The notes under the pieces were generated by a model. It worked only from the letters and a program-made list of their open reading frames with translations, searched no databases and had not been told where the DNA came from. The position numbers were made by a program, and so were the translations under genes. This document shows, piece after piece, positions 1-7,673 of a stretch of DNA of 25,839 nucleotides (position 1 is its first letter; each line of letters begins with the position of its first letter). The stretch is from CAYLUN01 sp964386865 (GTDB lineage: Bacteria > Verrucomicrobiota > Kiritimatiellia > RFP12 > UBA1067): NCBI GenBank assembly GCA_964386865.1, contig CAYLUN010000078.1, positions 1 to 25,839 of the forward strand, in the 5' to 3' direction.

Positions 1-86
1 CCTTCTTACCCAACGTGTCCTTCCGCGCCCCCGTCCACGCCAGCACCCTGCACGCGAATACGCGAATCCGGAGGAGCGAGATCTAG

Positions 87-115
87 TTGACCGCCAGAAC
101 GGATCGCGCTAAGTT
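87..115 (+). promoter_or_regulatory. Weak candidate promoter for the orphan membrane protein
   Basis: TTGACC at 87-92 and TAAGTT at 110-115 are separated by 17 bases. The -35 match to the sigma-70 consensus is good and the -10 match is poor (3 of 6). The gene it would serve starts at 187. The rest of 1-186 holds no gene I can support. A 10-base direct repeat, GCGAGATCTA, occurs at 76-85 and 147-156 and I could not explain it. Confidence 0.22.
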
Positions 116-186
116 GTAGGCTGTGTGTAAGGCTTGTCCTGGTTAGGCGAGATCTAATGCACGGCAACACAGATGAAAGGAACCGC

Positions 187-735
187 ATGAGCACGTACTT
201 TGCGCAAATTGGGCAGAACTATAGCGCATCCTTCTTCTCGGGGGGAGGCTTCAGCAAGACATCCCTTGCCCTTTCCCTTAATAGCCTGTCAGGCGTTGGA
301 AAGTCCTACACCTCAACATCCAAAGGGATCGTGTCTTTTACCGCCCCATTATTCGCAATCTCGTCAATTGGCCTTGAGTACGGCTCGGCGCACATATTTC
401 TGGTTCTCGGCTTGTTGCTGCTGCTTTCTGGCTCTTTGCCGCTGTTGTCGCCAAGTTTGAGCTCGCTGTTCAATGACAGTCTTGGCTCTGTGAATGGCCA
501 TGCGCTACCGGTGCTGCTGCTTGGGCTGGGAGTGCTATCCCTGATTAAGTATTTCTTTTCCAAAAAGAGATACATTGTTGTCAACGTGCAGGGGTGCTGC
601 TACTCCCTCTCATTGAGGGGAATATCGAACAAAGACGTTGAGATCTTCATTGACCACACGATACGGCTGATGAAAGCTAGCACGCTAAGTGCCCATGCCC
701 AATCACAGGAGGCAGTCAGCGAGCCCAGTCCGTGA
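187..735 (+). CDS. Hypothetical membrane protein, about 182 aa, atypical composition
   Basis: I do not recognise the family. The frame is open from 157, but the ATG at 187 is preferred because GAAAGG lies six bases upstream. The N-terminal ~55 residues are rich in Ser and Gly. Two hydrophobic stretches follow, at about residues 50-95 (probably one or two helices, including a run of seven Leu/Val/Gly residues) and about 110-127. A basic FFSKKR patch comes next, then a C-terminal soluble part with alternating beta-like residues and an acidic helix. This hydrophobic-hairpin plus small domain layout suggests an inner-membrane protein with both soluble parts on one side. Base composition is visibly closer to 50% GC than the surrounding 65-70%, and TTT, AAA, ATA and AAT codons, rare in neighbouring genes, are common here. 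That suggests recent transfer. It is the only plus-strand gene before 10819 and has no partner in the window. Confidence 0.6.
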   Translation: MSTYFAQIGQNYSASFFSGGGFSKTSLALSLNSLSGVGKSYTSTSKGIVSFTAPLFAISSIGLEYGSAHIFLVLGLLLLLSGSLPLLSPSLSSLFNDSLGSVNGHALPVLLLGLGVLSLIKYFFSKKRYIVVNVQGCCYSLSLRGISNKDVEIFIDHTIRLMKASTLSAHAQSQEAVSEPSP

Positions 736-802
736 CACGACTCGCGGCGCTTGCCGTAACCCTCCGATACTCATAGAGACCGGCGTACGCGCACAGCACG
801 CC

Positions 803-836
803 AGTGAGAACCAGACGGGGCGGCCTGATTCTCACT
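803..836. terminator. Inverted repeat at the converging gene ends
   Basis: AGTGAGAA at 803-810 and TTCTCACT at 829-836 form a perfect 8-bp stem. After one mismatch a CAG/CTG pairing extends it inside the loop. It lies between the converging ends of the plus-strand gene stopping at 735 and the minus-strand sulfatase, whose stop codon sits in the right arm. No T-tract follows on either strand, so intrinsic termination is only a possibility. Confidence 0.3.
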
Positions 837-2400
837 TGCGAGCCCGTACTGGCTTGGCCGCCGCTGGCGCCGCGGCGGCGGGCAGGCGGCGCACCGCGAC
901 GTCGTTCTTCTGCGGCTCGCCGGGCGTGCTGCGGCCGTCCGAGATGAGCTTTTCGCGCAGGGCCAGCATTTCTTTCACGCGCTCCGGCTGCGCAGCCGCA
1001 AGGTCAGCGGCTTCACCCAGGTCGTCCGCCAGGTTGTATAGCTGCGGCTTGTCGAAGCAAATGAGCTTCCAGGAACCCTTGCGCACGCCCTGCACGCCGT
1101 TGGCGGCGCAGCTCACGGCGTGCTCGCGCACGGGTTTGTCCGCGCCGCGCAGGAGCGGCAGCAGGCTGAAGCTGTCCTCGCCCGCGCTCGCGGGGAGCTT
1201 CGCGCCGAAAACATCGGCCAGCGTAGCCAGGACGTCCGCCTGATGCGCGAGCTGCCCGCACACGCTGCCGGGCTTCACCACGCCGGGCCAGCGCACGATG
1301 AAGGGCTCGCGGTGTCCGCCCTCGTACACCGAGGTCTTGTAGCCGCGCAGCGGCCCGCTCGGATAGTGCCCGAGCTTCTCCAGCTCCGCCGCGCCGGTAT
1401 AGGGAGCTTTTCCGTTGTCGCTCGTGAAGAAGACTACCGTGTTGTCCGTCATGCCCGCTTTGTCGAGCGCGTCCAACACGCGCCCGACGGCGGCGTCCGT
1501 CTCCATCACAAAGTCGGCGTACGGGGTTAGGCCGCTCCGCCCCTTCCACTCGTCGGTGAGCGCAATCGGCTCATGCGGCGAGGTGAGCGGCATGTAGAGC
1601 AGGAACGGCGCCCCCGCCTGGGCCTGGCTCGCGATGAACGCGCCCGCCCGCTCGGCCAGCGCGGGCAGGATCGCCTCCAGCTTCCAGCCTTTCAGCGCGG
1701 GGCCGGGCTGGCTCGCCAAGTGAGGGGTTCCGCCCAAGAAGCGCTTGGGGAGGAACTCGGAGGGAAGGCCGACCGTGCGGTCGTTCTCGATGAAGCAGTA
1801 CGGCGGCCAGTTGGGCACGTCGGTTCCGAAGTAGGTGTCGAAGCCGCGCGCGGTGGGGCCGCCCGGAATCGGCTTGGAGAAAACCTCGCGCCACGCCGCT
1901 AGGTGCACCTCGGACGGCGCCGCCTCGTCGTTTGGCCCCTTGGCCTTTTGGAAAAGCGCCCGCTGCCCATCCGCGATCGGCCAGTCCCAGCCGAGGTGCC
2001 ATTTCCCGATGGCGGCAGTCTGGTAGCCTTGCGCCTTCGCCAGGCCCGCGAGAGTCAGGCGGTCCGGCGCGATGAGCGGCTGCTCCCACAGGCCCACGAT
2101 GCCCGCCTGGAGACGCGAGCGCCAGTGGTAGCGCCCCGTGAGCAGCGCGTAGCGCGAGGGTGAGCACACGCCCGAGGACGAGTGCGCGTCCGTGAAGCGC
2201 ATACCCTGCGCGGCGAGGCGGTCGATGTTCGGCGTGGGGATCTTGCCGCGCTGCGGGTTGTAACACTGCACGTCCCCGTAGCCAAGGTCGTCGGCGAGGA
2301 TGATGACGACGTTAGGCTTAGCCGGAGACGGCGCCGCCGCCTGAACAAGAGGCGTCGCGCACGACTGGAGCAGCAGAAGGGTGAGAATCGTTTTGCTCAT
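832..2400 (-). CDS. Exported S1-family sulfatase (CSPSR, type I)
   Basis: Arylsulfatase-type hydrolase of 522 aa that removes sulfate esters, presumably from a polysaccharide. Residues 1-22 form a signal peptide; Cys14 in the LLLQSC context could alternatively be a lipobox. The sulfatase fold starts at PNVVIILADDLGYGD (residues 29-43), whose Asp37-Asp38 pair is a calcium ligand in the family. The maturation motif C79-S-P-S-R83 is the canonical CxPxR, whose Cys is converted to formylglycine; LLTGR follows. GKWH and the TSDNGKAPYTG block of the family are present further on. The C-terminus ends in an Ala/Pro/Lys-rich tail from about residue 490. The gene is last of a three-gene minus-strand run, 45 bases after the preceding sulfatase. 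The modifying enzyme (FGE or anSME) is not in this window. The substrate cannot be read from the sequence. Confidence 0.93.
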   Translation of the reverse strand: MSKTILTLLLLQSCATPLVQAAAPSPAKPNVVIILADDLGYGDVQCYNPQRGKIPTPNIDRLAAQGMRFTDAHSSSGVCSPSRYALLTGRYHWRSRLQAGIVGLWEQPLIAPDRLTLAGLAKAQGYQTAAIGKWHLGWDWPIADGQRALFQKAKGPNDEAAPSEVHLAAWREVFSKPIPGGPTARGFDTYFGTDVPNWPPYCFIENDRTVGLPSEFLPKRFLGGTPHLASQPGPALKGWKLEAILPALAERAGAFIASQAQAGAPFLLYMPLTSPHEPIALTDEWKGRSGLTPYADFVMETDAAVGRVLDALDKAGMTDNTVVFFTSDNGKAPYTGAAELEKLGHYPSGPLRGYKTSVYEGGHREPFIVRWPGVVKPGSVCGQLAHQADVLATLADVFGAKLPASAGEDSFSLLPLLRGADKPVREHAVSCAANGVQGVRKGSWKLICFDKPQLYNLADDLGEAADLAAAQPERVKEMLALREKLISDGRSTPGEPQKNDVAVRRLPAAAAPAAAKPVRARK

Positions 2401-2445
2401 ACGCGCTGTCCACTTTTCGTTGGCCGGTTTACATGACTTTCAAGA

Positions 2446-3906
2446 TTAAGGCATCACAGCCGGGTCGCCCGTGTCCTTGACCCACTGGCGCAACGCGGCC
2501 AGAAGCCGTTCGCGCTCGACAGCACAGGCGGGCTCGGCCGCGCGATCGCGCAGTTCATCGGGATCCGCTTGCAGGTCGTAGAGCTCACTAGCCGGAACTT
2601 TGCCGCCGAGGTTCTGCGGGTCGAGCCCCTGCAGCACGCGGTAGGCTTCGGGGAACTGCGCTTTCACGTGCACGGTCTCGGCGTAGGTGCGGTTGCCCCA
2701 CGTGGGCCACTCCTTGCTGTCGGCCTGCACCTGCCGCCACGGCGGGTCGGTCTTTTCGCGGTAGATCAGCTTCCAGCGTCCGTCGAAGACCGCCCGCTCC
2801 TGCATGCCGTCGTTCGGCAGGTTGCCCTTGTTGGAAATCTCCGCGAAGACGAGGCTGCGGGGCTTCGCGCCCGGCTGGCCCGCGAGCACGGGCCGCAGCG
2901 AGACGCCGTGGAAGCCTTTCGGCGGCTCGAGCCCGGCGAGGTCGAGCAGGGTCGGCATCAGGTCGAGCTCGCTCGCGAGCGCATCGGTCTGGCCCGCGCG
3001 GATGCCGGGCCCGGCCCAGATGAAGGGCACGCGCAGCCCGAGGTCATAAGGCGTCATCTTGCCGTGCTGGAAGGTCGGGCCGTGGTCGCCCATGAAGAAG
3101 ATGACCGTGCGATCCTCCTCGCCCGACTCGCGCAGCGCGCCCAGCGCCTGACCGACCAGCCCGTCGGCGACCTCGATGCCGGCCAGGTACTCGGACCAGT
3201 CTTTGCGCACGACCGGCGTGTCGGGCAGATACGCGGGCAGCTTGACCGTGGCGGGATCGACGCGGATCTTCACCTTGTCGCTGTTCGGGTAGGGACGATG
3301 CGTCTGGTGAATGTTGTAAATCAGGAACCACGGCTTGCCGGCCTTGGCCGCGCGACGCAGAAAGCCCCTCATGACTTCGCCGGTCGGATTAGGCAGGAAC
3401 TCGTCGTACGGGAACTTCTCGACCGGCGCGACATGCAGCTTGTGCGTGACGCCCTGATAGTAGCCCGCCTCGCGCAAGCGCTCGGTGAGCGTGGGTATTT
3501 CGGCGCGGATGCGGTTGCGCACGTAGAGCGGCTGGCTGCGCTCCTGGGGCGTCAGCTTGTCAGCCGGCTTGTGGTAGTTGGGCGTGTTGTTGAGCAGGCC
3601 GGTGTCGTGGTTGTGCCGGCCGGTGTAGAGGCAGGCCTTGGAGGAGGAGCAGACCGGATAGGCCACGAAGGCGTTGCGGAAGAGCAGGCCGCGCGACGCC
3701 AGCTCGTCCATGCGCGGCGTCTGGAGCCCCGGCGTGCCGAGGCAGCCGAGGTGCGCCCCTTGATCTTCAGTCAGAATGAAGAGGATGTTGGGCTTGCGAG
3801 CGGGAACGGAGGTGTCCGCGCGCGCCACGTTCGGCACCGCGAACAGCACGAGCATTCCTTGGAGGGCGAGCGTCCTCGCGAGCCGTCTAAGCGAATAGCG
3901 GGTCAT
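2446..3906 (-). CDS. Exported S1-family sulfatase with variant CSSSK active-site motif
   Basis: Sulfatase of 486 aa with a Sec signal peptide (residues 1-30, ending ARA). PNILFILTEDQGAHLG (39-54) is the first metal-binding strand, with Glu47-Asp48 in place of the usual Asp-Asp. The maturation motif reads C86-S-S-S-K90 followed by ACLYTGR. The Cys is kept, but the Pro (+2) and Arg (+4) of CxPxR are replaced by Ser and Lys. A KLH motif near residue 155, and FFMGDHGPTFQHGK later, match the conserved second metal site. The family resemblance is to sulfatases of the heparan N-sulfatase/iduronate-sulfatase type, but I cannot assign a SulfAtlas subfamily. The start overlaps the stop of the upstream hydrolase as ATGA (3903-3906), indicating translational coupling. 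Whether the Cys is matured efficiently is open. Confidence 0.92.
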   Translation of the reverse strand: MTRYSLRRLARTLALQGMLVLFAVPNVARADTSVPARKPNILFILTEDQGAHLGCLGTPGLQTPRMDELASRGLLFRNAFVAYPVCSSSKACLYTGRHNHDTGLLNNTPNYHKPADKLTPQERSQPLYVRNRIRAEIPTLTERLREAGYYQGVTHKLHVAPVEKFPYDEFLPNPTGEVMRGFLRRAAKAGKPWFLIYNIHQTHRPYPNSDKVKIRVDPATVKLPAYLPDTPVVRKDWSEYLAGIEVADGLVGQALGALRESGEEDRTVIFFMGDHGPTFQHGKMTPYDLGLRVPFIWAGPGIRAGQTDALASELDLMPTLLDLAGLEPPKGFHGVSLRPVLAGQPGAKPRSLVFAEISNKGNLPNDGMQERAVFDGRWKLIYREKTDPPWRQVQADSKEWPTWGNRTYAETVHVKAQFPEAYRVLQGLDPQNLGGKVPASELYDLQADPDELRDRAAEPACAVERERLLAALRQWVKDTGDPAVMP

Positions 3907-4817
3907 GGTGTGCCTGCTTTCTTCGGCAGATAGCCGAGCGAGGTGAGAAAGCGATCCGCCTCCGCGAGCGTCTCGTCGTACTTGGCCGCATTGAAGAAGC
4001 CGTGCGGCTGGCCGTCGTAGCCGACCAGCTCGCAGCGGTTGCCGGCCTTCTTCATCTCGGCGCAGAACGCCTCGGCCGTCACATAGGGCACGGTCGTGTC
4101 CGCGCGGCCGTGCAGAATGAGCGTGGGCGGCAGCCCGCTGCGAACGTGGTGGATCGGCGAGATCGCCTGCGGGTCGCAGCCGAAGCGCTCTGGGGTCAGG
4201 TTCGCGCCGAACCCTTTCATCTCCACGCCGCTGAAGGGCGCCATCATCAGGCCGGGGTTGAAGAGCACCAGCGCGTCCGGCACGCAGTTCACCGCCGCGT
4301 CCTCGCCCGCCTCATCGAGCCCCGGCAGCGTCGCGACCGCGGCGGCGAGATGTCCGCCCGCCGAGCCGCCCCCCGCGGCGAGGCGCTGCGGGTCGATGCC
4401 CAGCCGCAGCGCGTTCTTGCGCAGCCAGCGCACGCACGACTTGGCGTCCGCCACGCACGCGGCCGGCTTGACCTGCTGGCGCGTCGCGACCCGGTAGTCC
4501 GCGACAATCGCAACCATGCCGCGCGACGCGAGGTGGCGGCACTGGGGCTCGAACTGCGCGGGAGAGCCGCTGGACCACCCCCCGCCGAAAAAGAAAACGA
4601 TGGCCGGCAGCCCCGCCGTCTTCCCTGCTTGCGGCGTGACCGCCAGGGCATTTGTGTTTGTCGGATAGAAGAGCCAGACCTTCAGATCTGCCCCGCTGAC
4701 CTGCTTGTACGTCTCGATCTTGGCACCTTCGATCACCGGCGGATAGGCTCCCCTGCCGAGCGCCACGCCCGACAACGCCGAAAACAGAACAGCTCCGACA
4801 GCTCCTCGCATGCTCAT
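3903..4817 (-). CDS. Exported alpha/beta-hydrolase (BD-FAE-like esterase)
   Basis: Alpha/beta-hydrolase of the esterase/lipase type, about 304 aa. I chose the ATG at 4817, not the longer open frame up to 4844, because AAGGGGG lies just upstream and a signal peptide (residues 1-21) then begins directly. FFFGGGW at 76-81 replaces the HGGG oxyanion motif. GGGSAGGH (149-156) holds nucleophile Ser152, Asp240 lies in GRADTTVP, and His272 in GQPHGFF, so the triad is complete. This layout is common in carbohydrate esterases and deacetylases found beside sulfatases in PVC polysaccharide loci. It is first of a three-gene operon with two sulfatases (ATGA overlap with the next), so removal of acetyl or other acyl groups from a sulfated glycan is the likely role. 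That is inference; lipid or xenobiotic esters are not excluded. Upstream lies the repeat island. Confidence 0.88.
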   Translation of the reverse strand: MSMRGAVGAVLFSALSGVALGRGAYPPVIEGAKIETYKQVSGADLKVWLFYPTNTNALAVTPQAGKTAGLPAIVFFFGGGWSSGSPAQFEPQCRHLASRGMVAIVADYRVATRQQVKPAACVADAKSCVRWLRKNALRLGIDPQRLAAGGGSAGGHLAAAVATLPGLDEAGEDAAVNCVPDALVLFNPGLMMAPFSGVEMKGFGANLTPERFGCDPQAISPIHHVRSGLPPTLILHGRADTTVPYVTAEAFCAEMKKAGNRCELVGYDGQPHGFFNAAKYDETLAEADRFLTSLGYLPKKAGTP

Positions 4818-4879
4818 GGACACCCCCTTGTACAACCTAGGCACTCAGTATGACGTGTTGAACGTTCTGAGGCGATGTT

Positions 4880-7663
4880 TTATTGCGCCCCGCTCGCACG
4901 CCGGGTGCGATTGCAAACTATTGCAATCGCACAGAATTCAGAAGCCAGAAGCCAGAATTCAGGAGTTGGATGCCAACGAGTTATGTCCGATTCGCGCGAG
5001 ATTCTTCCTGTCTCCTCTTTGGGAGACACCTTTTTGGGCGGCGCTTTCGTATGTAAGTCGTTGCGAAGCAATTCTGAATTCTGACTCCTGAATTCTGACT
5101 TCTGGGTGCGATGCAACGAAGTAAAATCGCACCCTCGCACGCCCGATGCGATAGCCTCCAGTACGGCCGGCGCTACGAGCCGGCCGCGCTGGCGCGAGGC
5201 TGACGCCCCCCTCGACAACCAGCGGGCTCGTAGCGCCCGCCGCACTGCCATCCGGCAACCGTATCGCGGCTGCACCCTCGCACGCCCGATGCGATAGCGG
5301 CCGGGGCGGGCGGCGAACGCGGGTGCGCCTCCCTCCGTCTCGACGGGCGTCGGCTGGCCCTTCTCAATGCGCCACACACTTACCCCGGACCGCCAGCCGG
5401 GATGATGCAGGACGAAGCGGTGAGACATTGCCGAGTCGAGCCTGCAGACCCGCCCCCACGGCCCTTTGCGGTTGCCCTTCCACGGCGGCAGAACGAACTC
5501 GGCGTCGGGGCTGATCTCGATCTCAACCGCGTCGGACCCGATCTCAACCGTGTAGATGCCGGTGCCGCCGTACGTCACATAGGGCGAGTCCCCGCAGGCG
5601 AACACATGCCGAACCGCGGCGGCAGGCGCGCCGGGCGTGAGCGCGGTCGCCCGCGACTGCATGTAGGTGTCAGCCGACCGCCAGACGCTGAGGTTGTTCG
5701 TGAAGGAGACCGCGCACGAGCCGAACGCGAGGTTGTCGTCACGCGCCCACGCCAAGGGCGCGTAGCGCGGCGCCTCGGCCAGCACCTCGCCCGCGATGGC
5801 GAAGCTCGCGGCCTTCTGCGGCGTGCAGTAGAGGTTGAGGTGGTGCGAGCCGGCCATGTACTCAGCCGCCGGGGTGAGCGAGTAGGTCCACATGGCCGCG
5901 ACCTGCACGCCGAGCGCGCGGAACAGCCGCGCCATCGCGGGATAGAGATACGACGACTGGTTGAAGAAGGTCTCGTACTCGTAGACCACTTTCGCTTTCG
6001 TTGCGAAGCGGCTGCCGAGCGCCCAGCCGAGCCGCTCGTACTCGTCCACGTGCCTCTTCAAAAACGGCAGGTAGTTCCGGCCGCTCAGATCCTCCGGGTG
6101 CGCCCAGTACGGGTGCTTCACATCGTGCTGGCCCGGATAGAGGCAGAATGATATCCCGTCGACCGCGCTGTCGGCCACGGCCTGAAACACGTCCTCGTGC
6201 CCCTGAATCATCTGCGGCCAGTTGAGGTTCCAGATCACGGGCTTGGCCGAGCCCGTGCCGCGGATCACGCCGCACATACGCTCGAGATAGCCGCGAACCT
6301 GCTCGTAGCGGAACACGCTGTAGTGGAGCTCCAAGTTGCCGCTATAACCCTTGGCCTCACACCACTTCTCAAAGGTCTGGCGAAGCGGCGCGAACATCGG
6401 CTCGGCGCCCAGTGTAACAAAGTCCACATAGCTCGGCTCGTTGGCGATCTCGAACACCGCGATGGCGGCCTCGTCCTTGTAGGCTGTCCGCGTGTAGCGG
6501 TTCTCGCGCTCCAGCAGGGCGCGGATGTAGCGGGCGCTCTTGTCCGCCAGCGCCGGGTCGGCGATCCACTCGCGGCGGTCGCGGCCGGCCATGAAGGAGT
6601 CCTTGAGATACGCGCCGCCCATCTCGTTCATCAGCGTCAGGTAGACGTAGAGGCCGCGGCTGCGGCAGCCCGCGACCGTGTAGTCGAGCGCGTCGAGGAA
6701 CACGCTGTCGCGCACGTTGCCCTCGGCGTCGCTGAAGTCCGACGGCAGCAGGTGCATGCGGATCACCGTCGCCCGCATCTTCACCAGCTCGTCGAGGTTC
6801 TGGTCAGCGACCCGCTTGAGCGCCTCGGCCTCCAGCGGCACGCCGACCTGCTTCAGCCGCCCGTTGTACTCCCAGCTCAGCGCGGTCTGTAAATTCACGC
6901 CCCACAGCGCCACCTCGCCGCCGTCGGGATAGCGCAGCACGCCGTCGCGGCAGGTGATCGGCATGAGCGCGGGAGGGACGCGCGTCTGCGTGTCCGCACG
7001 CGGCCGGCGCGCGACGGGCTGCCGCCCGAGCTGGCCCACGTCGATCATCTCGCCCTTGCGCGAGCGCGTCAGGTCGAGAGCCCGCTGGAGTTCGGGAGGG
7101 ACGGCGGCAAGCCGCGTGACGCTCACCTCGTCGAGCCAGCTTGTGCCCGGACCGCCCTCGTAGAGCTGGCCCGACGCGCCGGGAAACCACTCAAGCCGCA
7201 CGCAGTGGTTGTCGTCCGAGCTGAAGATCAGACTCACGCGCGTCCAGTTTGTCCGCGCGTTGGACGGGGTGACGGCGAGCGGCTTCCAGCGCATGTTCAT
7301 AACCGACAGCACGGGGTTCAGGCGCCCGTCGGCCCGCACCCACGCGCTCGCCTCGTAGGCCGCATTGCTCTCGACCGCGACGAGCTGGTCGAGGTGGAAG
7401 TTGTCGCTGCCCGCCGCCGCGCGGGTGTAGCGCACGGCGCAAGAGCCCCCGCGCCCTTCCCCTGCGGCAAGGACGGCCTTCGCATCGGCCTTGCCGTGGT
7501 TGAAGACGCGCCACTCCGCATTCCTGTCGGTGCTCGCGAACGTCAAGCCCGCCCGCTCAAAATCCCCATCCGCTACGCGTTCGTCCGCCGCTTGCGCGGC
7601 AGCCGTCAAAGCTAAACAGCCGCAGGCAGTTACCAGCCCAATGTGCATCCGTCGCCCCATCAT
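4880..7663 (-). CDS. GH5-like (clan GH-A) exported glycosidase with repeat-derived C-terminal tail
   Basis: Secreted glycoside hydrolase, 927 codons as read. The ATG at 7663 is chosen over the open frame up to 7792 because GGGAGA lies upstream and a signal peptide (1-26, AQA/AD) follows. Residues about 28-185 look like a CBM4/9-type carbohydrate-binding beta-sandwich. A linker follows, then a TIM barrel from about 235 to 630: WGVNLQT (254-260), the acid/base motif EIANEP with Glu409, and the nucleophile candidates Glu562/Glu564 in VVYEYET. A beta-rich domain runs to about 785. From about residue 790 (base 5298 and below) the frame runs through the repeat island, giving about 138 residues that look like no domain. 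The natural end was probably near GRYRI. The gene lies 156 bases after the sulfatase in the galM operon. The substrate is unknown; CAZy GH5 membership is not certain. Confidence 0.82.
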   Translation of the reverse strand: MMGRRMHIGLVTACGCLALTAAAQAADERVADGDFERAGLTFASTDRNAEWRVFNHGKADAKAVLAAGEGRGGSCAVRYTRAAAGSDNFHLDQLVAVESNAAYEASAWVRADGRLNPVLSVMNMRWKPLAVTPSNARTNWTRVSLIFSSDDNHCVRLEWFPGASGQLYEGGPGTSWLDEVSVTRLAAVPPELQRALDLTRSRKGEMIDVGQLGRQPVARRPRADTQTRVPPALMPITCRDGVLRYPDGGEVALWGVNLQTALSWEYNGRLKQVGVPLEAEALKRVADQNLDELVKMRATVIRMHLLPSDFSDAEGNVRDSVFLDALDYTVAGCRSRGLYVYLTLMNEMGGAYLKDSFMAGRDRREWIADPALADKSARYIRALLERENRYTRTAYKDEAAIAVFEIANEPSYVDFVTLGAEPMFAPLRQTFEKWCEAKGYSGNLELHYSVFRYEQVRGYLERMCGVIRGTGSAKPVIWNLNWPQMIQGHEDVFQAVADSAVDGISFCLYPGQHDVKHPYWAHPEDLSGRNYLPFLKRHVDEYERLGWALGSRFATKAKVVYEYETFFNQSSYLYPAMARLFRALGVQVAAMWTYSLTPAAEYMAGSHHLNLYCTPQKAASFAIAGEVLAEAPRYAPLAWARDDNLAFGSCAVSFTNNLSVWRSADTYMQSRATALTPGAPAAAVRHVFACGDSPYVTYGGTGIYTVEIGSDAVEIEISPDAEFVLPPWKGNRKGPWGRVCRLDSAMSHRFVLHHPGWRSGVSVWRIEKGQPTPVETEGGAPAFAARPGRYRIGRARVQPRYGCRMAVRRALRARWLSRGASASRQRGRLVAPAVLEAIASGVRGCDFTSLHRTQKSEFRSQNSELLRNDLHTKAPPKKVSPKEETGRISRESDITRWHPTPEFWLLASEFCAIAIVCNRTRRASGAQ
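4905..4932. repeat. Perfect 12-bp hairpin, left end of repeat module I
   Basis: GTGCGATTGCAA at 4905-4916 and TTGCAATCGCAC at 4921-4932 pair perfectly around a four-base loop, ACTA. No T-tract follows on either strand, so I read it as a repeat-element end and not as a classical terminator. It could still stop or stabilise the glycosidase transcript running on the minus strand. Confidence 0.8.
4931..5105. repeat. Inverted pair of GAATTC-rich short repeats
   Basis: The left block (4931-4968) is built from units such as CAGAATTCAG, AAGCCAG and CAGGAGT. The right block (about 5069-5105) carries the same units on the opposite strand (CTGAATTCTGACTCCTG and similar). Between them are about 100 bp containing a further hairpin, TGTCTCC at 5009-5015 with GGAGACA at 5022-5028, followed on the plus strand by TTTTT at 5031-5035. 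That hairpin looks like a plus-strand terminator, but no plus-strand gene precedes it. Confidence 0.65.
5104..5134. repeat. 9-bp hairpin, right end of repeat module I
   Basis: GGGTGCGAT at 5104-5112 and ATCGCACCC at 5126-5134 pair perfectly with a 13-base loop. It mirrors the hairpin at 4905-4932: both stems include GTGCGAT, and both abut a GAATTC-rich block on their inner side. It lies inside the extended glycosidase frame. Confidence 0.75.
5164..5240. repeat. Inverted GGCGCTACGAGCC-type palindromes (module II)
   Basis: A palindromic unit centred on GGCGCTACGAGCC lies near 5168-5184 and its inverted counterpart GGCTCGTAGCGCC-like near 5223-5240. Each unit is itself flanked by short GC-rich arms (GCCGGC/GCCGGC and GCGGGC/GCCCGC). 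The pair is enclosed by the identical 27-bp direct repeats at 5129-5155 and 5272-5298. This is typical of REP-like or MITE-like intergenic elements. Confidence 0.6.
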
Positions 7664-7673
7664 AGGTTCTCCC

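Larger units (their letters stand above)
4893..5298. repeat. Composite repeat island with three direct copies of a 19-bp unit
   Basis: CTCGCACGCCnGnTGCGAT occurs three times in the same orientation: 4893-4911, 5134-5152 and 5277-5295. The last two are identical and extend to a 27-bp repeat (5129-5155 and 5272-5298). The copies delimit two modules. Module I (about 4903-5134) is symmetric: a hairpin, a GAATTC-containing repeat, about 100 bp of other sequence, an inverted GAATTC repeat, and another hairpin. Module II (about 5153-5276) carries an inverted pair of GGCGCTACGAGCC-like units. It occupies the space between the glycosidase domain end and the hydrolase start at 4817. No transposase is present. 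Confidence 0.8.

Noticed and set aside
8..148. Possible integron attC site: ACCCAAC at 8-14 and GTTAGGC at 142-148 match the core consensus forms, and an AT-richer orphan gene starts 38 bases later.
   Set aside because: The two core sites are not complementary to one another beyond a few bases, the sequence between them shows no extended self-pairing, and no second site follows the gene after 735.
2569..3933. Long plus-strand open frame of 454 codons opposite the CSSSK sulfatase.
   Set aside because: It is the antisense shadow of a well-recognised gene in GC-rich DNA; its translation is Arg/Val/Gly-rich and matches no family.
5009..5035. Hairpin plus T-tract on the plus strand resembling an intrinsic terminator.
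   Set aside because: No plus-strand gene precedes it; it lies within the repeat island and is better read as part of a repeat.
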